NCBI GenBank assembly: GCA_964523005.1
Contig: CAZFZL010000030.1
Location: 1 to 15,964, forward strand
Direction of reading: 5' to 3'
Source of the DNA: UMGS1307 sp964523005
Lineage (GTDB): Bacteria > Bacillota > Clostridia > Oscillospirales > CAG-382
DNA: 15,964 nucleotides
This document shows positions 1 to 7,822 of this stretch, one piece after another; position 1 is the stretch's first letter, and every line of letters starts with the position of its first letter. The notes under the pieces were generated by a model that had not been told where the DNA came from, did no database searches, and was given only the letters and a program-made list of their open reading frames with translations. The position numbers and the translations under genes are program-made.

Positions 1-851
1 CATCCGATAATCCAGAACGGGAAATGAGTAAGCTACACTCAACCTACGCATGGGGTGTAGTAATTGTCGTAATAATCAGCACTCTTTTTTTACTTATATT
101 CGGAAATGAAAACTGGCAATGGCTTGTGTTTCTTTGGATGTCAGTTCCTGTTTTGTCTTTTCTTCTTTTTCTTAAATCTACTGTACCACAGCTGAAAACG
201 CAGGAAAGGGCTTCCAGCGTCCTTGAATTAATAAAAAAAAGAGAATTTATCATTTGTTTCCTTTGCATATTCCTTGGCGGAGCAAGTGAATGTACTATGT
301 CACAATGGAGTTCAAGCTATATTGAACAATCATTGAATATTTCAAAGGTTTGGGGAGATATTTTCGGTGTTGCAATGTTTGCGCTTATGCTTGGGCTTGG
401 ACGAACGATCTATTCAAGATATGGTAAAAACATATATAAAGTTTTAGCTATAAGTTCTTTTGGAGCGACTATTTGTTACATTGTTGCAACAGTTACGTCG
501 ATTTCCGTAATAGGACTAATTTCTTGTGCGACCACCGGCTTGTGTACTGCAATGCTATGGCCGGGAAGCTTGATTATGGCATCTGATAAATTCCCTTCTG
601 CCGGATTAGCAGTATTTGCATTAATGGCGGCAGGAGGAGATCTGGGTGGTTCAATCGGACCACAATTGGTTGGAGTTATTACAGATATTGCGATGAGTAA
701 CGAACAAATATCTGATTTATCTGCATTTCTCAATATTACAAATGAACAGTTGGTAATGAAAATCGGTTTACTTTCTGCGAGTATCTTTCCTCTGCTGGCA
801 ACCATTTTGTTTTGTCGCAATTATATTAAGCAAAAACAAGACACATTATAA
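1..851 (+). CDS. MFS transporter, C-terminal part (5' end outside window)
   Basis: The frame is open from the first complete codon at base 3 (S-D-N-P-E-R-E before the first Met at 24), so the gene almost certainly begins upstream and this is its C-terminal portion. From that Met the protein has 275 residues with about eight hydrophobic helices, roughly at 9-27, 31-50, 74-93, 112-131, 138-158, 160-182, 190-217 and 247-265. The stretch GRTIYSRYGK (about 126-135) resembles the short cytoplasmic MFS loop GxxxxRxGxK, and the Gly-rich helix around 200-215 is typical of the second half of a 12-helix transporter. The overall look is that of fucose-permease-like (FucP-type) carriers, but the substrate cannot be read from the sequence. 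Codons are strongly A/T-ending, unlike the genes downstream, hinting at separate ancestry. Family confidence is good; substrate unknown. Confidence 0.8.
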   Translation, partial: SDNPEREMSKLHSTYAWGVVIVVIISTLFLLIFGNENWQWLVFLWMSVPVLSFLLFLKSTVPQLKTQERASSVLELIKKREFIICFLCIFLGGASECTMSQWSSSYIEQSLNISKVWGDIFGVAMFALMLGLGRTIYSRYGKNIYKVLAISSFGATICYIVATVTSISVIGLISCATTGLCTAMLWPGSLIMASDKFPSAGLAVFALMAAGGDLGGSIGPQLVGVITDIAMSNEQISDLSAFLNITNEQLVMKIGLLSASIFPLLATILFCRNYIKQKQDTL

Positions 852-865
852 GCACACTCTCCACC

Positions 866-887
866 GCGGGGATTCGAATCTCTCCGC
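866..887. repeat. Palindrome resembling a tRNA 3' end (possible attachment-site scar)
   Basis: A 7-base stem (866-872 with 881-887, one G-T wobble) surrounds TTCGAATC, and the core GATTCGAATC is a perfect 10-base palindrome. TTCGAATC is the classic T-loop sequence of tRNA genes, and the following TCTCCGCTA resembles the acceptor end of a serine-type tRNA. No D-arm or anticodon arm is present, so it is not a tRNA gene. It lies 15 bases after the AT-rich transporter gene, where the scar of an integration event could be expected. The attachment-site reading is inference. Confidence 0.25.
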
Positions 888-1146
888 TAAAAACGCAAAA
901 TGTCTTTTTTATAAATGACAGACAAAGCGGGCATCATTATTGATACGATGATAAATATAATTGGAATCCGCCCTTTTTACTTTGCTGCTTTGCACAATCG
1001 AAGCTCAACAATCGCCGGCAAGCAATGTATAACTCTTTTTTACAAAATTGTACTTGACAAACGAAGGTTATTATGATAAGCTTTATAGGAATTTTGTGTT
1101 TTCACAGTTCAAATATTAACTTTTACATGTTGTACGTGTTTTTTAT

Positions 1147-1174
1147 TTGACTGTTGCATGTTATTATTTAGCAT
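1147..1174 (+). promoter_or_regulatory. Candidate promoter of the diguanylate cyclase gene
   Basis: TTGACT (1147-1152) is followed after 16 bases by TAGCAT (1169-1174). The -10 match is only 4 of 6. It would give a leader of about 85 bases. The TTGACA further upstream at 1054 is an alternative. Confidence 0.3.
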
Positions 1175-1265
1175 TTCAAACTTATGTTTTTTGCCGCAGT
1201 GTGTTTTTCCGGTATTTTCGGAGCTGCCGATACTATACTACTAATAAGGAGAAAGCCGAAACGTC

Positions 1266-2450
1266 ATGAACAGAATGGTTGTCAAAAAAGCAGGCAAAAT
1301 ATTTCTCGGAGCGAAGGTTCTTCCCAATAAAGATCGTTTTGTTTTTCGTGAAAAGGTCAATGAAACGATCATAAAGAGATGCCGTATTGCGCTTGGCGCT
1401 TTGTTAATACTGCAGATAATCAATCTCATTACAGACTTCGGCTCACCGATATATTCGGAACAGATATCTTCGTACTATCACTTAGGTATTATATTTATAG
1501 TATCTGTTTCGACAATTTTTTTCTTGCTTTTTTCCGTCAAGCCGATATACAGCTCCTTTAACACCGCCGCACGCACTTTTCTTATACGACTGCTCACCGG
1601 GCTTATCATCGTGTCTTCCCTGCCGTTCATATATTCCGAAGCGTCTGAGCTTGGATCAGTGTCTACTTACGCTGTAACAGTACTGCTCGTAAACGTTCTT
1701 CCGATAATGAGCCTGACTGAAACGCTCTGTACCACGGTACCTCTCTTCGCCACTACGCTTTTGATTGTCAGTCATTTTGATATTACGGCGGCATCATACA
1801 AGCTGCTGTTTGTTATAACCGTGTTTTCGGTCATCGTTTCACAAATACAGTTTTCTTATGTTTTTAATGTTTTCTGTGAACGCAGAAAACTGTCGCAAGC
1901 AAATTCCGTTCTCGGAGCACTCGCCGAGACCGATCCGCTGACCGGGCTGCTAAACAGGCGCGGTCTTGAGATCGGAATTGACGCGCTTGCAGCGCGTTCA
2001 CGCCGCTGTGACGATACGATAGCAGCGATTATGGTCGACATCGATATGTTCAAGCTTTACAATGACACGTTTCTCCATCACGCAGGCGACGAGTGTCTCC
2101 GGAAGGTAGCCTCGGCACTTAAGAGCTGCTCGCAGCGTTCGACCGACATTGTTGCGCGCTACGGCGGCGAGGAATTTGTTATAGTCGTACAGAATACGAA
2201 CGAAATAGAGCTTCCGGCGTTTGCGCTCAAGCTCAAGAAAGCGGTCGAGGAACTGAAGATACCGTTCGCGCCAAACCGCGGTATGCCCTACGTCACCGTA
2301 AGCGTCGGTGCCGCGCTCACGCGGATAAACGAAAAGGATCCATTTCGCCGTAAGGACGCAGAAAGCACGATCGTGCTCGCTGACCAGCAGCTCTATCTTG
2401 CAAAGAAAAGCGGCAGAAACTGCATCTTTTTTGCAGACGACTCTTATTAA
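1266..2450 (+). CDS. Membrane-bound GGDEF diguanylate cyclase
   Basis: Predicted to condense two GTP into cyclic di-GMP at the inner face of the membrane. The 394-residue protein starts with a basic cytoplasmic stretch (1-38), then about six hydrophobic helices (around 39-57, 72-92, 104-122, 133-152, 154-172 and 178-200) with no recognisable sensory domain. The GGDEF domain follows (about 215-392). It shows DPLTGLLNRRG (223-233), the metal-binding DIDMFK (258-263) and an intact GGEEF signature (300-304). RSTD at 291-294, exactly five residues before GGEEF, fits the RxxD inhibitory site for product feedback. All key residues of an active enzyme are present. AAGGAG at 1246-1251 lies 14 bases before the ATG, longer than ideal, but no better in-frame start exists. 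The gene is monocistronic, closed by a strong terminator. What the membrane part senses is unknown. Confidence 0.93.
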   Translation: MNRMVVKKAGKIFLGAKVLPNKDRFVFREKVNETIIKRCRIALGALLILQIINLITDFGSPIYSEQISSYYHLGIIFIVSVSTIFFLLFSVKPIYSSFNTAARTFLIRLLTGLIIVSSLPFIYSEASELGSVSTYAVTVLLVNVLPIMSLTETLCTTVPLFATTLLIVSHFDITAASYKLLFVITVFSVIVSQIQFSYVFNVFCERRKLSQANSVLGALAETDPLTGLLNRRGLEIGIDALAARSRRCDDTIAAIMVDIDMFKLYNDTFLHHAGDECLRKVASALKSCSQRSTDIVARYGGEEFVIVVQNTNEIELPAFALKLKKAVEELKIPFAPNRGMPYVTVSVGAALTRINEKDPFRRKDAESTIVLADQQLYLAKKSGRNCIFFADDSY

Positions 2451-2470
2451 ATCCTGTATAACACTGCATC

Positions 2471-2513
2471 AAAAACGCCTTATTCCGAAGCAATTCCGGA
2501 TTAAGGCGTTTTT
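2471..2513 (+). terminator. Rho-independent terminator after the GGDEF gene
   Basis: AAAAACGCCTTA (2471-2482) pairs with TAAGGCGTTTTT (2500-2511 region), and the stem continues through TTCCG/CCGGA around a short loop, ending in a T run. The A-rich 5' arm makes it potentially bidirectional. It separates the GGDEF gene from the CarD-like gene. Confidence 0.9.
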
Positions 2514-2584
2514 ATAATTCAAATCGTACATATGTGTCTGCTTTTTTTGGTGAAAATGTCTATATAAATTTTTATTTAAAAGTG

Positions 2585-2590
2585 TATAAT
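2585..2590 (+). promoter_or_regulatory. Candidate -10 element for the CarD-like gene
   Basis: A perfect TATAAT lies in a very AT-rich stretch 84 bases before the ATG. The sequence 16-18 bases upstream (around 2561-2568) has no good -35 match, so only the -10 hexamer is supported. Confidence 0.35.
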
Positions 2591-2673
2591 AGATATATAT
2601 CAGTTGGGCATATTTTCAGACATGTTCATATGCGTCCGTTTTTATAAAGTCGGACGGGAAAGGAAGGCATAAG

Positions 2674-3210
2674 ATGAATGCTGAAAGCACGAAATTCAAC
2701 AAGGGAGACTGCGTGATGTACAAAAACTCATGCGTATGCAGGGTAGAAGAGATACAAAACCGCTCCTTCACGGGAATAGGCGAAAGACTGTTTTACAATC
2801 TTCGTCCGGTAGGTGATGCGCGGACGGTGTTTTACGTTCCCGCCGATTCACCTGACCTTGACAGTATAATGCGCCAGATACAGACGCCGGAAGAGATCAG
2901 CGAAGCTATATCACAGTCGGAGAAGACGAAAAACATATGGATCGACGATGTAAAATCACGTGCCATACGCTTTGGTGAGCTTGTCAGCTACGGAAGCACC
3001 GCTGATGTCCTTTGGGTAGGCCGGGCGCTTTCCGATCATCGCGATGCCGCGCAGAAGGAAAAACGCAAGCTTTACGCAAGCGACGCAAGGCTGCTTGCTG
3101 ACGCAGAAAAGATCATTACGGAGGAGTTTTCATTTGCCCTCAAGCTTGAACGCGACGACGTGATTCCATATATAATCTCGCTCACACGCCCGCAGGAATG
3201 TGCCGACTGA
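2674..3210 (+). CDS. CarD-like transcriptional regulator
   Basis: Predicted to bind the RNA polymerase beta subunit and the upstream edge of the promoter bubble, adjusting open-complex stability. The 178-residue protein begins with a CarD/CdnL/TRCF-type Tudor-like domain (about 5-60): FNKGDCVMYKNSCVCRVEEI matches the family pattern F.xGDxVxYxxxGVxxVxxI, and FYVPADSPDL corresponds to the xxxPVDN segment closing that domain. The remainder (about 70-178) is helical, with W89 followed by DDVKSR, as in the DNA-contacting C-terminal domain. Length fits stand-alone clostridial CarD proteins of 160-180 residues. AGGAAGG (2661-2667) six bases before the ATG supports the start. The gene stands alone, convergent with the minus-strand gene downstream. 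Which promoters it affects cannot be inferred. It is too short to be TRCF/Mfd, which shares the N-terminal fold. Confidence 0.85.
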   Translation: MNAESTKFNKGDCVMYKNSCVCRVEEIQNRSFTGIGERLFYNLRPVGDARTVFYVPADSPDLDSIMRQIQTPEEISEAISQSEKTKNIWIDDVKSRAIRFGELVSYGSTADVLWVGRALSDHRDAAQKEKRKLYASDARLLADAEKIITEEFSFALKLERDDVIPYIISLTRPQECAD

Positions 3211-3295
3211 TTTTTTTGCATTACGTTCTGACAACGGCGCAAGCTCATCCGGAGGTATACTTTTTTGTGAGCTTCCGATAAAACAATAATTAATC

Positions 3296-3329
3296 AAGAC
3301 GGCAGAAACGCTTTCGCTTCTGCCGTCTT
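3296..3329. terminator. Bidirectional terminator hairpin between convergent genes
   Basis: AAGACGGCAGAA (3296-3307) is perfectly complementary to TTCTGCCGTCTT (3318-3329) around a 10-base loop. It sits between the CarD-like gene and the minus-strand gene ending at 3392. Neither flank has a long T run: GATTAATTATTG on the minus strand is the better tail. It probably serves the minus-strand gene mainly. A weaker 7-base inverted repeat, AAGCTCA/TGAGCTT, lies at 3241-3274. Confidence 0.7.
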
Positions 3330-3391
3330 CAGTCTCATTACACATATATATGTTGTGCGGCGGCGGTATTACATCCGGTAAAGCAAAGGGA

Positions 3392-5257
3392 TCAGAACAG
3401 CCGGACGCTCTTTTCGTCGAATACGCGCTTCGTTATCTCAAGTCCCATCACCGCTTCGGCGACAGTCCAGCCGCTTTCGGCAGCGCACGGACCCCAGCCG
3501 ACATCGTGCGGAACTCCGTAGTTTTCCCTGCGTTCAAGATCCCAGCCGCGTCCCCATGAACCGTCGACCAGCGGATCGGAGCTGAGCGACTGCGAAGTGA
3601 TAAAGAATGCGCAGATGTCCTTTGCAAGACGCGCAAAGCGTTCGTCGCCCGTGGCGCGGTATGCATACGAAAAGCCCGTCGGCAGCCAGTTGACCGAGTA
3701 CAGCAGGTCGCACACCGGGTCGCCGTTCTCGGCGAGCAGCGAGCATTCACCGGTGTTGTTGCGTGAACACGCAGCCTTATAGCCTGTGTCCCATTCGCGG
3801 TACGCGCCGCCGAGTGCCAAACGCTCGAGGTCGTTGGTAACGCGGTAAAGCCACTCTTTATGCTTTTCGTCACCGGTTGCTTCGTAAAGCACGGCAAGCG
3901 GAAGCACGAGCCTGCACAGCTCGCTCGTCTCGCTTTGCTCACGCGCCGTATCGGGATAAAGTGACATGAGCGTTTCAAGCCCTCTCACACCTGTTTTGAG
4001 GAACGCTTCGTCACCGCCTTCAAGATAACCGAGAAGGAGTGCCGCCGAATACCACGCGTTGTAGTGTGCGCTCGGCAGTCCGGAGGGTTCGTCGGCGAGA
4101 GAGAGTATGCTTTTGTTTGCAACAATGTAGTTCAGCTTATCCGTGCGTGACGGTCTTAGCCCGTCACGGCAGGTAGTGCGGCAGAGAAACGACAGCGCCC
4201 TTAGCGCGTCGGGAAGATACTGTTTTGTTATCCCGAAGCGGGCCGCAAGCAGCACGCCCATCATCGCTCGTGCCGCGTCGTCCTGATAACACACCTCCCA
4301 CGCCTGCTCACTCCAGCGCAGCATCCCGTCATATTCCCCGCCCCTGACCATCATCGGCCTGAAGCAAAAGGACATCAGAGAACGGGCGAATACACCGTGC
4401 TTGTCACAGTCGGAGAAGATAAACGCACCTGCCGCTTCACCGCTGCAGTCGGTACGTATATTGTTCGCGGTGATTCTCTGTCCGTCAGGGCAGATGTTGT
4501 GGCTGAGTCCTTCAAGAATACCGTTCTTTCCGCCGTTGACGAGAAAATGTTCGAGCCAGCAAAGTCCGCGTTTTATGCAATCGCTGTATGAATCTGCGTC
4601 CGCTGTCGTCCTGTGGGACGGCTGCCGCTGCGGAAGTGATGCCGGTGCGCTGCCTGTGAGAAAAACGCAGATATATTTCACGAGCGCTTCCCAGCGCGCC
4701 GCCGGGGCAAAGCTGCCCTTATCGAAGTCGCAGAGGCGAAACGCCGCCGACATGACGTTTTTGTCGAGCCAGAGCGCCGCGCTTCCTTTGAGTATTTCCT
4801 CCTGCTGCCAATTCGTCTTGTCATGCGCCGTAACGTACGGATGCATGGACAGCAGCACTTTGGTACCCGGCATGAGGAAGTACGGTCTGATATAGTTATT
4901 GTATCTGCCGTCGAGCAGGTCGCCTGCCGACAGCTCCGGCACGGTGTCTCCGGCGGCAACGAACCTATGGTGCGAAAGCTGTTCAGGATACGCCGAATAC
5001 ACGCAGCAAAACGAATCGGTGTATTCGAGAAAGACAGGCTTCCCGGAGTCGGCGAATTCCTCAAGCTTTACGCGAGCATAAGCACTGAGCGTCACGGGGA
5101 TATCCGAAGTTCCTCCTATGAGCGCAACAGCGCCGTACGCGGAGAAGTCGAGATCATCGCAGCCGTTCACAGCGACGCGTGTGACGGGGCATATCTTTGA
5201 AAGCATACTCGAAAGCGTGCTCTCACGGTTTGAAATAATAAGCAGTTTTTTATCCAT
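3392..5257 (-). CDS. Predicted two-part protein: amidotransferase/ThuA-like N-terminus, alpha/alpha-barrel glycosidase-like C-terminus
   Basis: A 621-residue protein with no signal peptide or membrane helix, so probably cytoplasmic. Residues 1-202 look like an alpha/beta domain of the class I amidotransferase/ThuA type: YGAVALIGGT (41-50), EEFADSGKPVFLEY (66-79) and a closing RWEALVKYICVFLTG (188-202). Residues about 225-621 contain repeating helix pairs rich in W, Y, D and G, as in six-hairpin glycosidases: LRWSEQAWEVCYQDDAAR (313-330), SVNWLPTGFSYAYRATGDERF (521-541) and GVPHDVGWGPCAAESGWT (581-598). These resemblances are by eye; no catalytic residue is assigned and the substrate is unknown. 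The start is ATG at 5257: AAAGGAAACC (5261-5270) precedes it, and the longer reading from 5326 would begin inside the promoter. The gene is single, divergent from tadA and convergent with the CarD-like gene. Coding is certain; function is tentative. Confidence 0.8.
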   Translation of the reverse strand: MDKKLLIISNRESTLSSMLSKICPVTRVAVNGCDDLDFSAYGAVALIGGTSDIPVTLSAYARVKLEEFADSGKPVFLEYTDSFCCVYSAYPEQLSHHRFVAAGDTVPELSAGDLLDGRYNNYIRPYFLMPGTKVLLSMHPYVTAHDKTNWQQEEILKGSAALWLDKNVMSAAFRLCDFDKGSFAPAARWEALVKYICVFLTGSAPASLPQRQPSHRTTADADSYSDCIKRGLCWLEHFLVNGGKNGILEGLSHNICPDGQRITANNIRTDCSGEAAGAFIFSDCDKHGVFARSLMSFCFRPMMVRGGEYDGMLRWSEQAWEVCYQDDAARAMMGVLLAARFGITKQYLPDALRALSFLCRTTCRDGLRPSRTDKLNYIVANKSILSLADEPSGLPSAHYNAWYSAALLLGYLEGGDEAFLKTGVRGLETLMSLYPDTAREQSETSELCRLVLPLAVLYEATGDEKHKEWLYRVTNDLERLALGGAYREWDTGYKAACSRNNTGECSLLAENGDPVCDLLYSVNWLPTGFSYAYRATGDERFARLAKDICAFFITSQSLSSDPLVDGSWGRGWDLERRENYGVPHDVGWGPCAAESGWTVAEAVMGLEITKRVFDEKSVRLF

Positions 5258-5297
5258 AGCGGTTTCCTTTGTGCAAAAAGAGTTGCATATTATCATT

Positions 5298-5326
5298 AGT
5301 ATATCATGAAAGGCCTGATTTGGCAA
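5298..5326 (-). promoter_or_regulatory. Promoter of the glycosidase-like gene
   Basis: On the minus strand TTGCCA (5326-5321) is followed after exactly 17 bases by TATACT (5303-5298). Transcription would start near 5291, giving a leader of about 34 bases before the ATG at 5257. It is back-to-back with the tadA promoter at 5354-5382. Confidence 0.7.
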
Positions 5327-5353
5327 GAATATTGAAAGTTTTCGGGATAATTA

Positions 5354-5382
5354 TTGCTTTTAAGGGAAAACAGTGGTATAAT
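5354..5382 (+). promoter_or_regulatory. Promoter of the tadA-metG-tatD operon
   Basis: TTGCTT (5354-5359), a 17-base spacer and a perfect TATAAT (5377-5382), preceded by TGG, giving an extended -10 (TGnTATAAT). The predicted start of transcription is near 5389, only about 25 bases before the preferred tadA ATG. Confidence 0.75.
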
Positions 5383-5413
5383 ATTAAAGATAATGAAAAG
5401 TATTGGAAGACGT

Positions 5414-5890
5414 ATGGACAGCAACGACAGCATCCGTTTTATGAAAATCGCGCTCAGGCGTGCCAAATGTGCGGCAGACTGCGGTGAAGCGCCTGTCGGC
5501 TGCGTCATCGTGTGTGACGGCGTCGTTGTGGCGACGGGGCGCAATATGCGTGAAAAGAAGAACAACGCGCTCATGCACGCAGAACTGATTGCCATTGACC
5601 GCGCCTGCCGGAAGCTCGGCAGATGGCGGCTTTGGGACTGCGATCTTTTTGTGACGCTTGAGCCATGCCCGATGTGTGCCGGCGCGATAATCAACAGCCG
5701 TATCAGGCGCGTTGTGTTCGGCTGTACCGATCCGAAGGCAGGTTCTTTCGGGAGCGTCGCCGATTTCGCGCTGCTTGCGTATAATCATACGCCTGAAGTG
5801 ACGGGCGGAGTGCTCAGCGATGAATGCTCTTTGATCCTGAGCGAATTTTTCAAACAGCTCAGAGAAAAGAAAAAAACTCTTCCGGAATAA
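5414..5890 (+). CDS. tadA: tRNA-specific adenosine deaminase TadA
   Basis: Deaminates adenosine-34 to inosine in the anticodon of tRNA-Arg(ACG), allowing decoding of CGU, CGC and CGA; an essential cytoplasmic zinc enzyme acting as a dimer. The 158-residue protein has HAE (55-57), with the zinc-binding His and the proton-shuttling Glu, and PCPMC (84-88), with the two zinc-binding cysteines. The TadA-typical segments DPKAG (106-110) and GGVLSDECSLILSEFF (121-136) distinguish it from cytosine or guanine deaminases. Length matches the family (about 155-170). Start choice: the ATG at 5414 has GGAAG four bases upstream. An ATG at 5393 in the same frame would lie about five bases after the predicted transcription start and add seven residues not typical of TadA. 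metG begins 24 bases after the stop, in the same operon. Confidence 0.93.
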   Translation: MDSNDSIRFMKIALRRAKCAADCGEAPVGCVIVCDGVVVATGRNMREKKNNALMHAELIAIDRACRKLGRWRLWDCDLFVTLEPCPMCAGAIINSRIRRVVFGCTDPKAGSFGSVADFALLAYNHTPEVTGGVLSDECSLILSEFFKQLREKKKTLPE

Positions 5891-5914
5891 AAAATATTGA
5901 AAGGAAGCCCGCAA

Positions 5915-7822
5915 ATGAAGGAAAAATTCTACATCACAACATCCATCACCTACGCCTCACAGAAGCCGCATATCGGCAATACCTACGAGGCTGTCATGGC
6001 TGACGCCATTGCAAGGTACAAGCGAATGTGCGATTACGACGTGTTCTTCCTGACAGGGACGGACGAGCACGGTCTTAAAATACAGAACGCAGCGGAAAAA
6101 CGCGGCATTACACCTCAGCAATACGTTGATGACGTATGCGCGCAGCTCAAGGAGATATGGACGCTGTTCGGCGTGTCATATGATAAATTCATACGCACGA
6201 CGGACGATTACCATGTCAAATCAGTACAAAAGATATTCAGAAAGCTGTACGAGCAGGGCGATATTTACAAGGGCACCTATGAGGGCTGGTACTGCACGCC
6301 GGACGAGGCGTTCTGGACACCGACGCAGGTCGTCGACGGGAAATGCCCCGAATGCGGACGCGAGGTCGTGAAGGCTCACGAAGAAGCGTATTTTCTCAAG
6401 CTCTCGAAATATCAGGACTGGCTCATAGACTATATCGAAACGCACCCCGGATTCATCATACCCGAATCGCGCAAGAACGAGATGCTCAACAACTTCCTGC
6501 GACCCGGACTTCAGGACCTTTGCGTATCGCGCACGACGCTCAAATGGGGCATACCGGTTGATTTTGACGAAAAGCACGTCGTTTATGTCTGGGTGGACGC
6601 GCTTTCGAATTATATCACCGCGCTCGGATATACACCGGACACCAAGAACGAGATGTTTGACAAATACTGGCCTGCCGACCTGCACGTAATAGGCAAGGAT
6701 ATAATCAGATTTCACACCATCTACTGGCCGATAATCCTCCACGCGCTCGGTCTGCCGCTGCCCAAGCAGGTCATCGGTCATCCGTGGCTGCTTTCCGGCA
6801 CCGACAAGATGAGCAAGTCGCGCGGAAACGTGCTTTACGGCGACGATCTCGTTTCGATATTCGGTAGAGACACGATACGCTATTATCTTCTCGGAGAGAT
6901 GGGCTACGCTGATGACGGCACCATTTCATACGAAGACATCATAAAAACTTCAAACGCGGAGCTTGCAAACATCATCGGCAACCTTGTCAACCGCACCGCG
7001 GCGATGATCAAGCAGTATTTCGGCTCAACAATACCGGAAAGCGAAGTCACCGAAGAGTGCGACTGCGAGTTCTTCGCTTCTATATCCGGCTTTGAGGTAA
7101 AAGCGAAGGAAGCATACGACGCTTACAAGCTTTCCGACGCGGTAAAAGCAGTGTCCGAGTTGTTCAAATCATGCAACAAATACATCGATGTTACGACGCC
7201 GTGGGTGCTTGCTCGCGACGAGCAGAACAAAGCGCGGCTCGGAACGGTAATGCACAATCTCGTGCGCGGCATACTCGCCGGCGCTCAGCTTCTCATACCG
7301 CTCATGCCCGACAGCGCCGCGAAGATATTCGGAATATTCGGCGTGAAAGCACCTGAAGTATTCACGGATGATATCGCTTTCTCCGGGAACGTGATCGGCG
7401 AAGTGCCGATATTGTTCGCACGCATAGATGAGAAGAAAAAGCTCGCGGAGATAGAGAAATACTTTGAAGACAAGCACAAAGAAGAAGCTCCGGAGGGAAA
7501 AGACGAGATCACAATAGACGACTTTGCGAAGGTGAAGCTCGTCACCGGTGAGATACTCGAATGTGAGCCGGTTCCGAAGTCCGACAAGCTTTTGAAGCTG
7601 ACCGTCGACATAGGCACGGAAAAAAGGCAGGTCGTATCCGGCATAGCGAAATTCTATCAGCCGCAGCAGCTCATCGGAAAGAAAATAATACTCGTAGCAA
7701 ACCTGAAGGCGATCAAGCTTCGCGGCGTTGAGAGCCACGGAATGATACTCTGCTCAGGAGAAGACGACGTTCGCGTCGTTTCGATAGACGGCGACGTGCC
7801 TAACGGAACGGGGATCAGATAA
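5915..7822 (+). CDS. metG: Methionine--tRNA ligase
   Basis: Charges initiator and elongator tRNA-Met with methionine using ATP; essential, cytoplasmic, usually a homodimer. The 635-residue protein has a class I Rossmann core with HIGN (19-22) and KMSKS (298-302), a connective zinc-knuckle region (about 120-160), a helical anticodon-binding domain (about 350-510) and a C-terminal EMAPII-type tRNA-binding domain (about 531-635), which also dimerises the enzyme. In the knuckle C127, C144 and C147 are present, but the residue expected to be the second Cys is D130 (CTPD...CPEC), an unusual zinc ligand set. Translation should start at ATG 5915, with AAAGGAAG (5900-5907) in front, rather than the in-frame TTG at 5897. 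The stop overlaps the tatD start by one base (TAATG), indicating translational coupling. Confidence 0.96.
   Translation: MKEKFYITTSITYASQKPHIGNTYEAVMADAIARYKRMCDYDVFFLTGTDEHGLKIQNAAEKRGITPQQYVDDVCAQLKEIWTLFGVSYDKFIRTTDDYHVKSVQKIFRKLYEQGDIYKGTYEGWYCTPDEAFWTPTQVVDGKCPECGREVVKAHEEAYFLKLSKYQDWLIDYIETHPGFIIPESRKNEMLNNFLRPGLQDLCVSRTTLKWGIPVDFDEKHVVYVWVDALSNYITALGYTPDTKNEMFDKYWPADLHVIGKDIIRFHTIYWPIILHALGLPLPKQVIGHPWLLSGTDKMSKSRGNVLYGDDLVSIFGRDTIRYYLLGEMGYADDGTISYEDIIKTSNAELANIIGNLVNRTAAMIKQYFGSTIPESEVTEECDCEFFASISGFEVKAKEAYDAYKLSDAVKAVSELFKSCNKYIDVTTPWVLARDEQNKARLGTVMHNLVRGILAGAQLLIPLMPDSAAKIFGIFGVKAPEVFTDDIAFSGNVIGEVPILFARIDEKKKLAEIEKYFEDKHKEEAPEGKDEITIDDFAKVKLVTGEILECEPVPKSDKLLKLTVDIGTEKRQVVSGIAKFYQPQQLIGKKIILVANLKAIKLRGVESHGMILCSGEDDVRVVSIDGDVPNGTGIR

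Larger units (their letters stand above)
852..1265. other. 414-base non-coding gap
   Basis: No convincing ORF is seen on either strand. The gap contains the tRNA-3'-end-like palindrome at 866-887, AT-rich sequence, and at least two possible sigma-A promoters facing the diguanylate cyclase gene. A TTGACA hexamer at 1054-1059 has only a poor -10 match (TAAGCT, 1077-1082) at 17 bases. No clear terminator follows the transporter gene. Confidence 0.6.

Noticed and set aside
866..890. A functional tRNA gene
   Set aside because: Only a T-loop-like and acceptor-like 3' end is present, with an A-C clash where the T-stem should close. No anticodon or D-arm lies upstream.
1081..1265. A riboswitch before the GGDEF gene
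   Set aside because: The leader is AT-rich, and no conserved riboswitch core (for example a cyclic di-GMP type) or terminator/antiterminator pair could be recognised.
3250..3285. GGAGG followed by GTG, a possible tiny gene
   Set aside because: The reading frame stops after four codons (GTG AGC TTC CGA TAA).
3448..3978. 176-residue minus-strand ORF inside the glycosidase-like gene
   Set aside because: An out-of-frame shadow in a GC-richer gene; composition is Arg/Ser/Ala-rich without recognisable motifs, while the main frame is clearly coding.
5258..5326. N-terminal extension (MPNQAFHD...) of the glycosidase-like protein
   Set aside because: It would start within the -35 hexamer of the gene's own promoter and before the predicted transcript start. 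ATG 5257 has a proper ribosome binding site.
5384..5914. 176-residue minus-strand ORF opposite tadA
   Set aside because: It lies entirely antisense to tadA with its conserved catalytic motifs and shows no ribosome binding site or family features.
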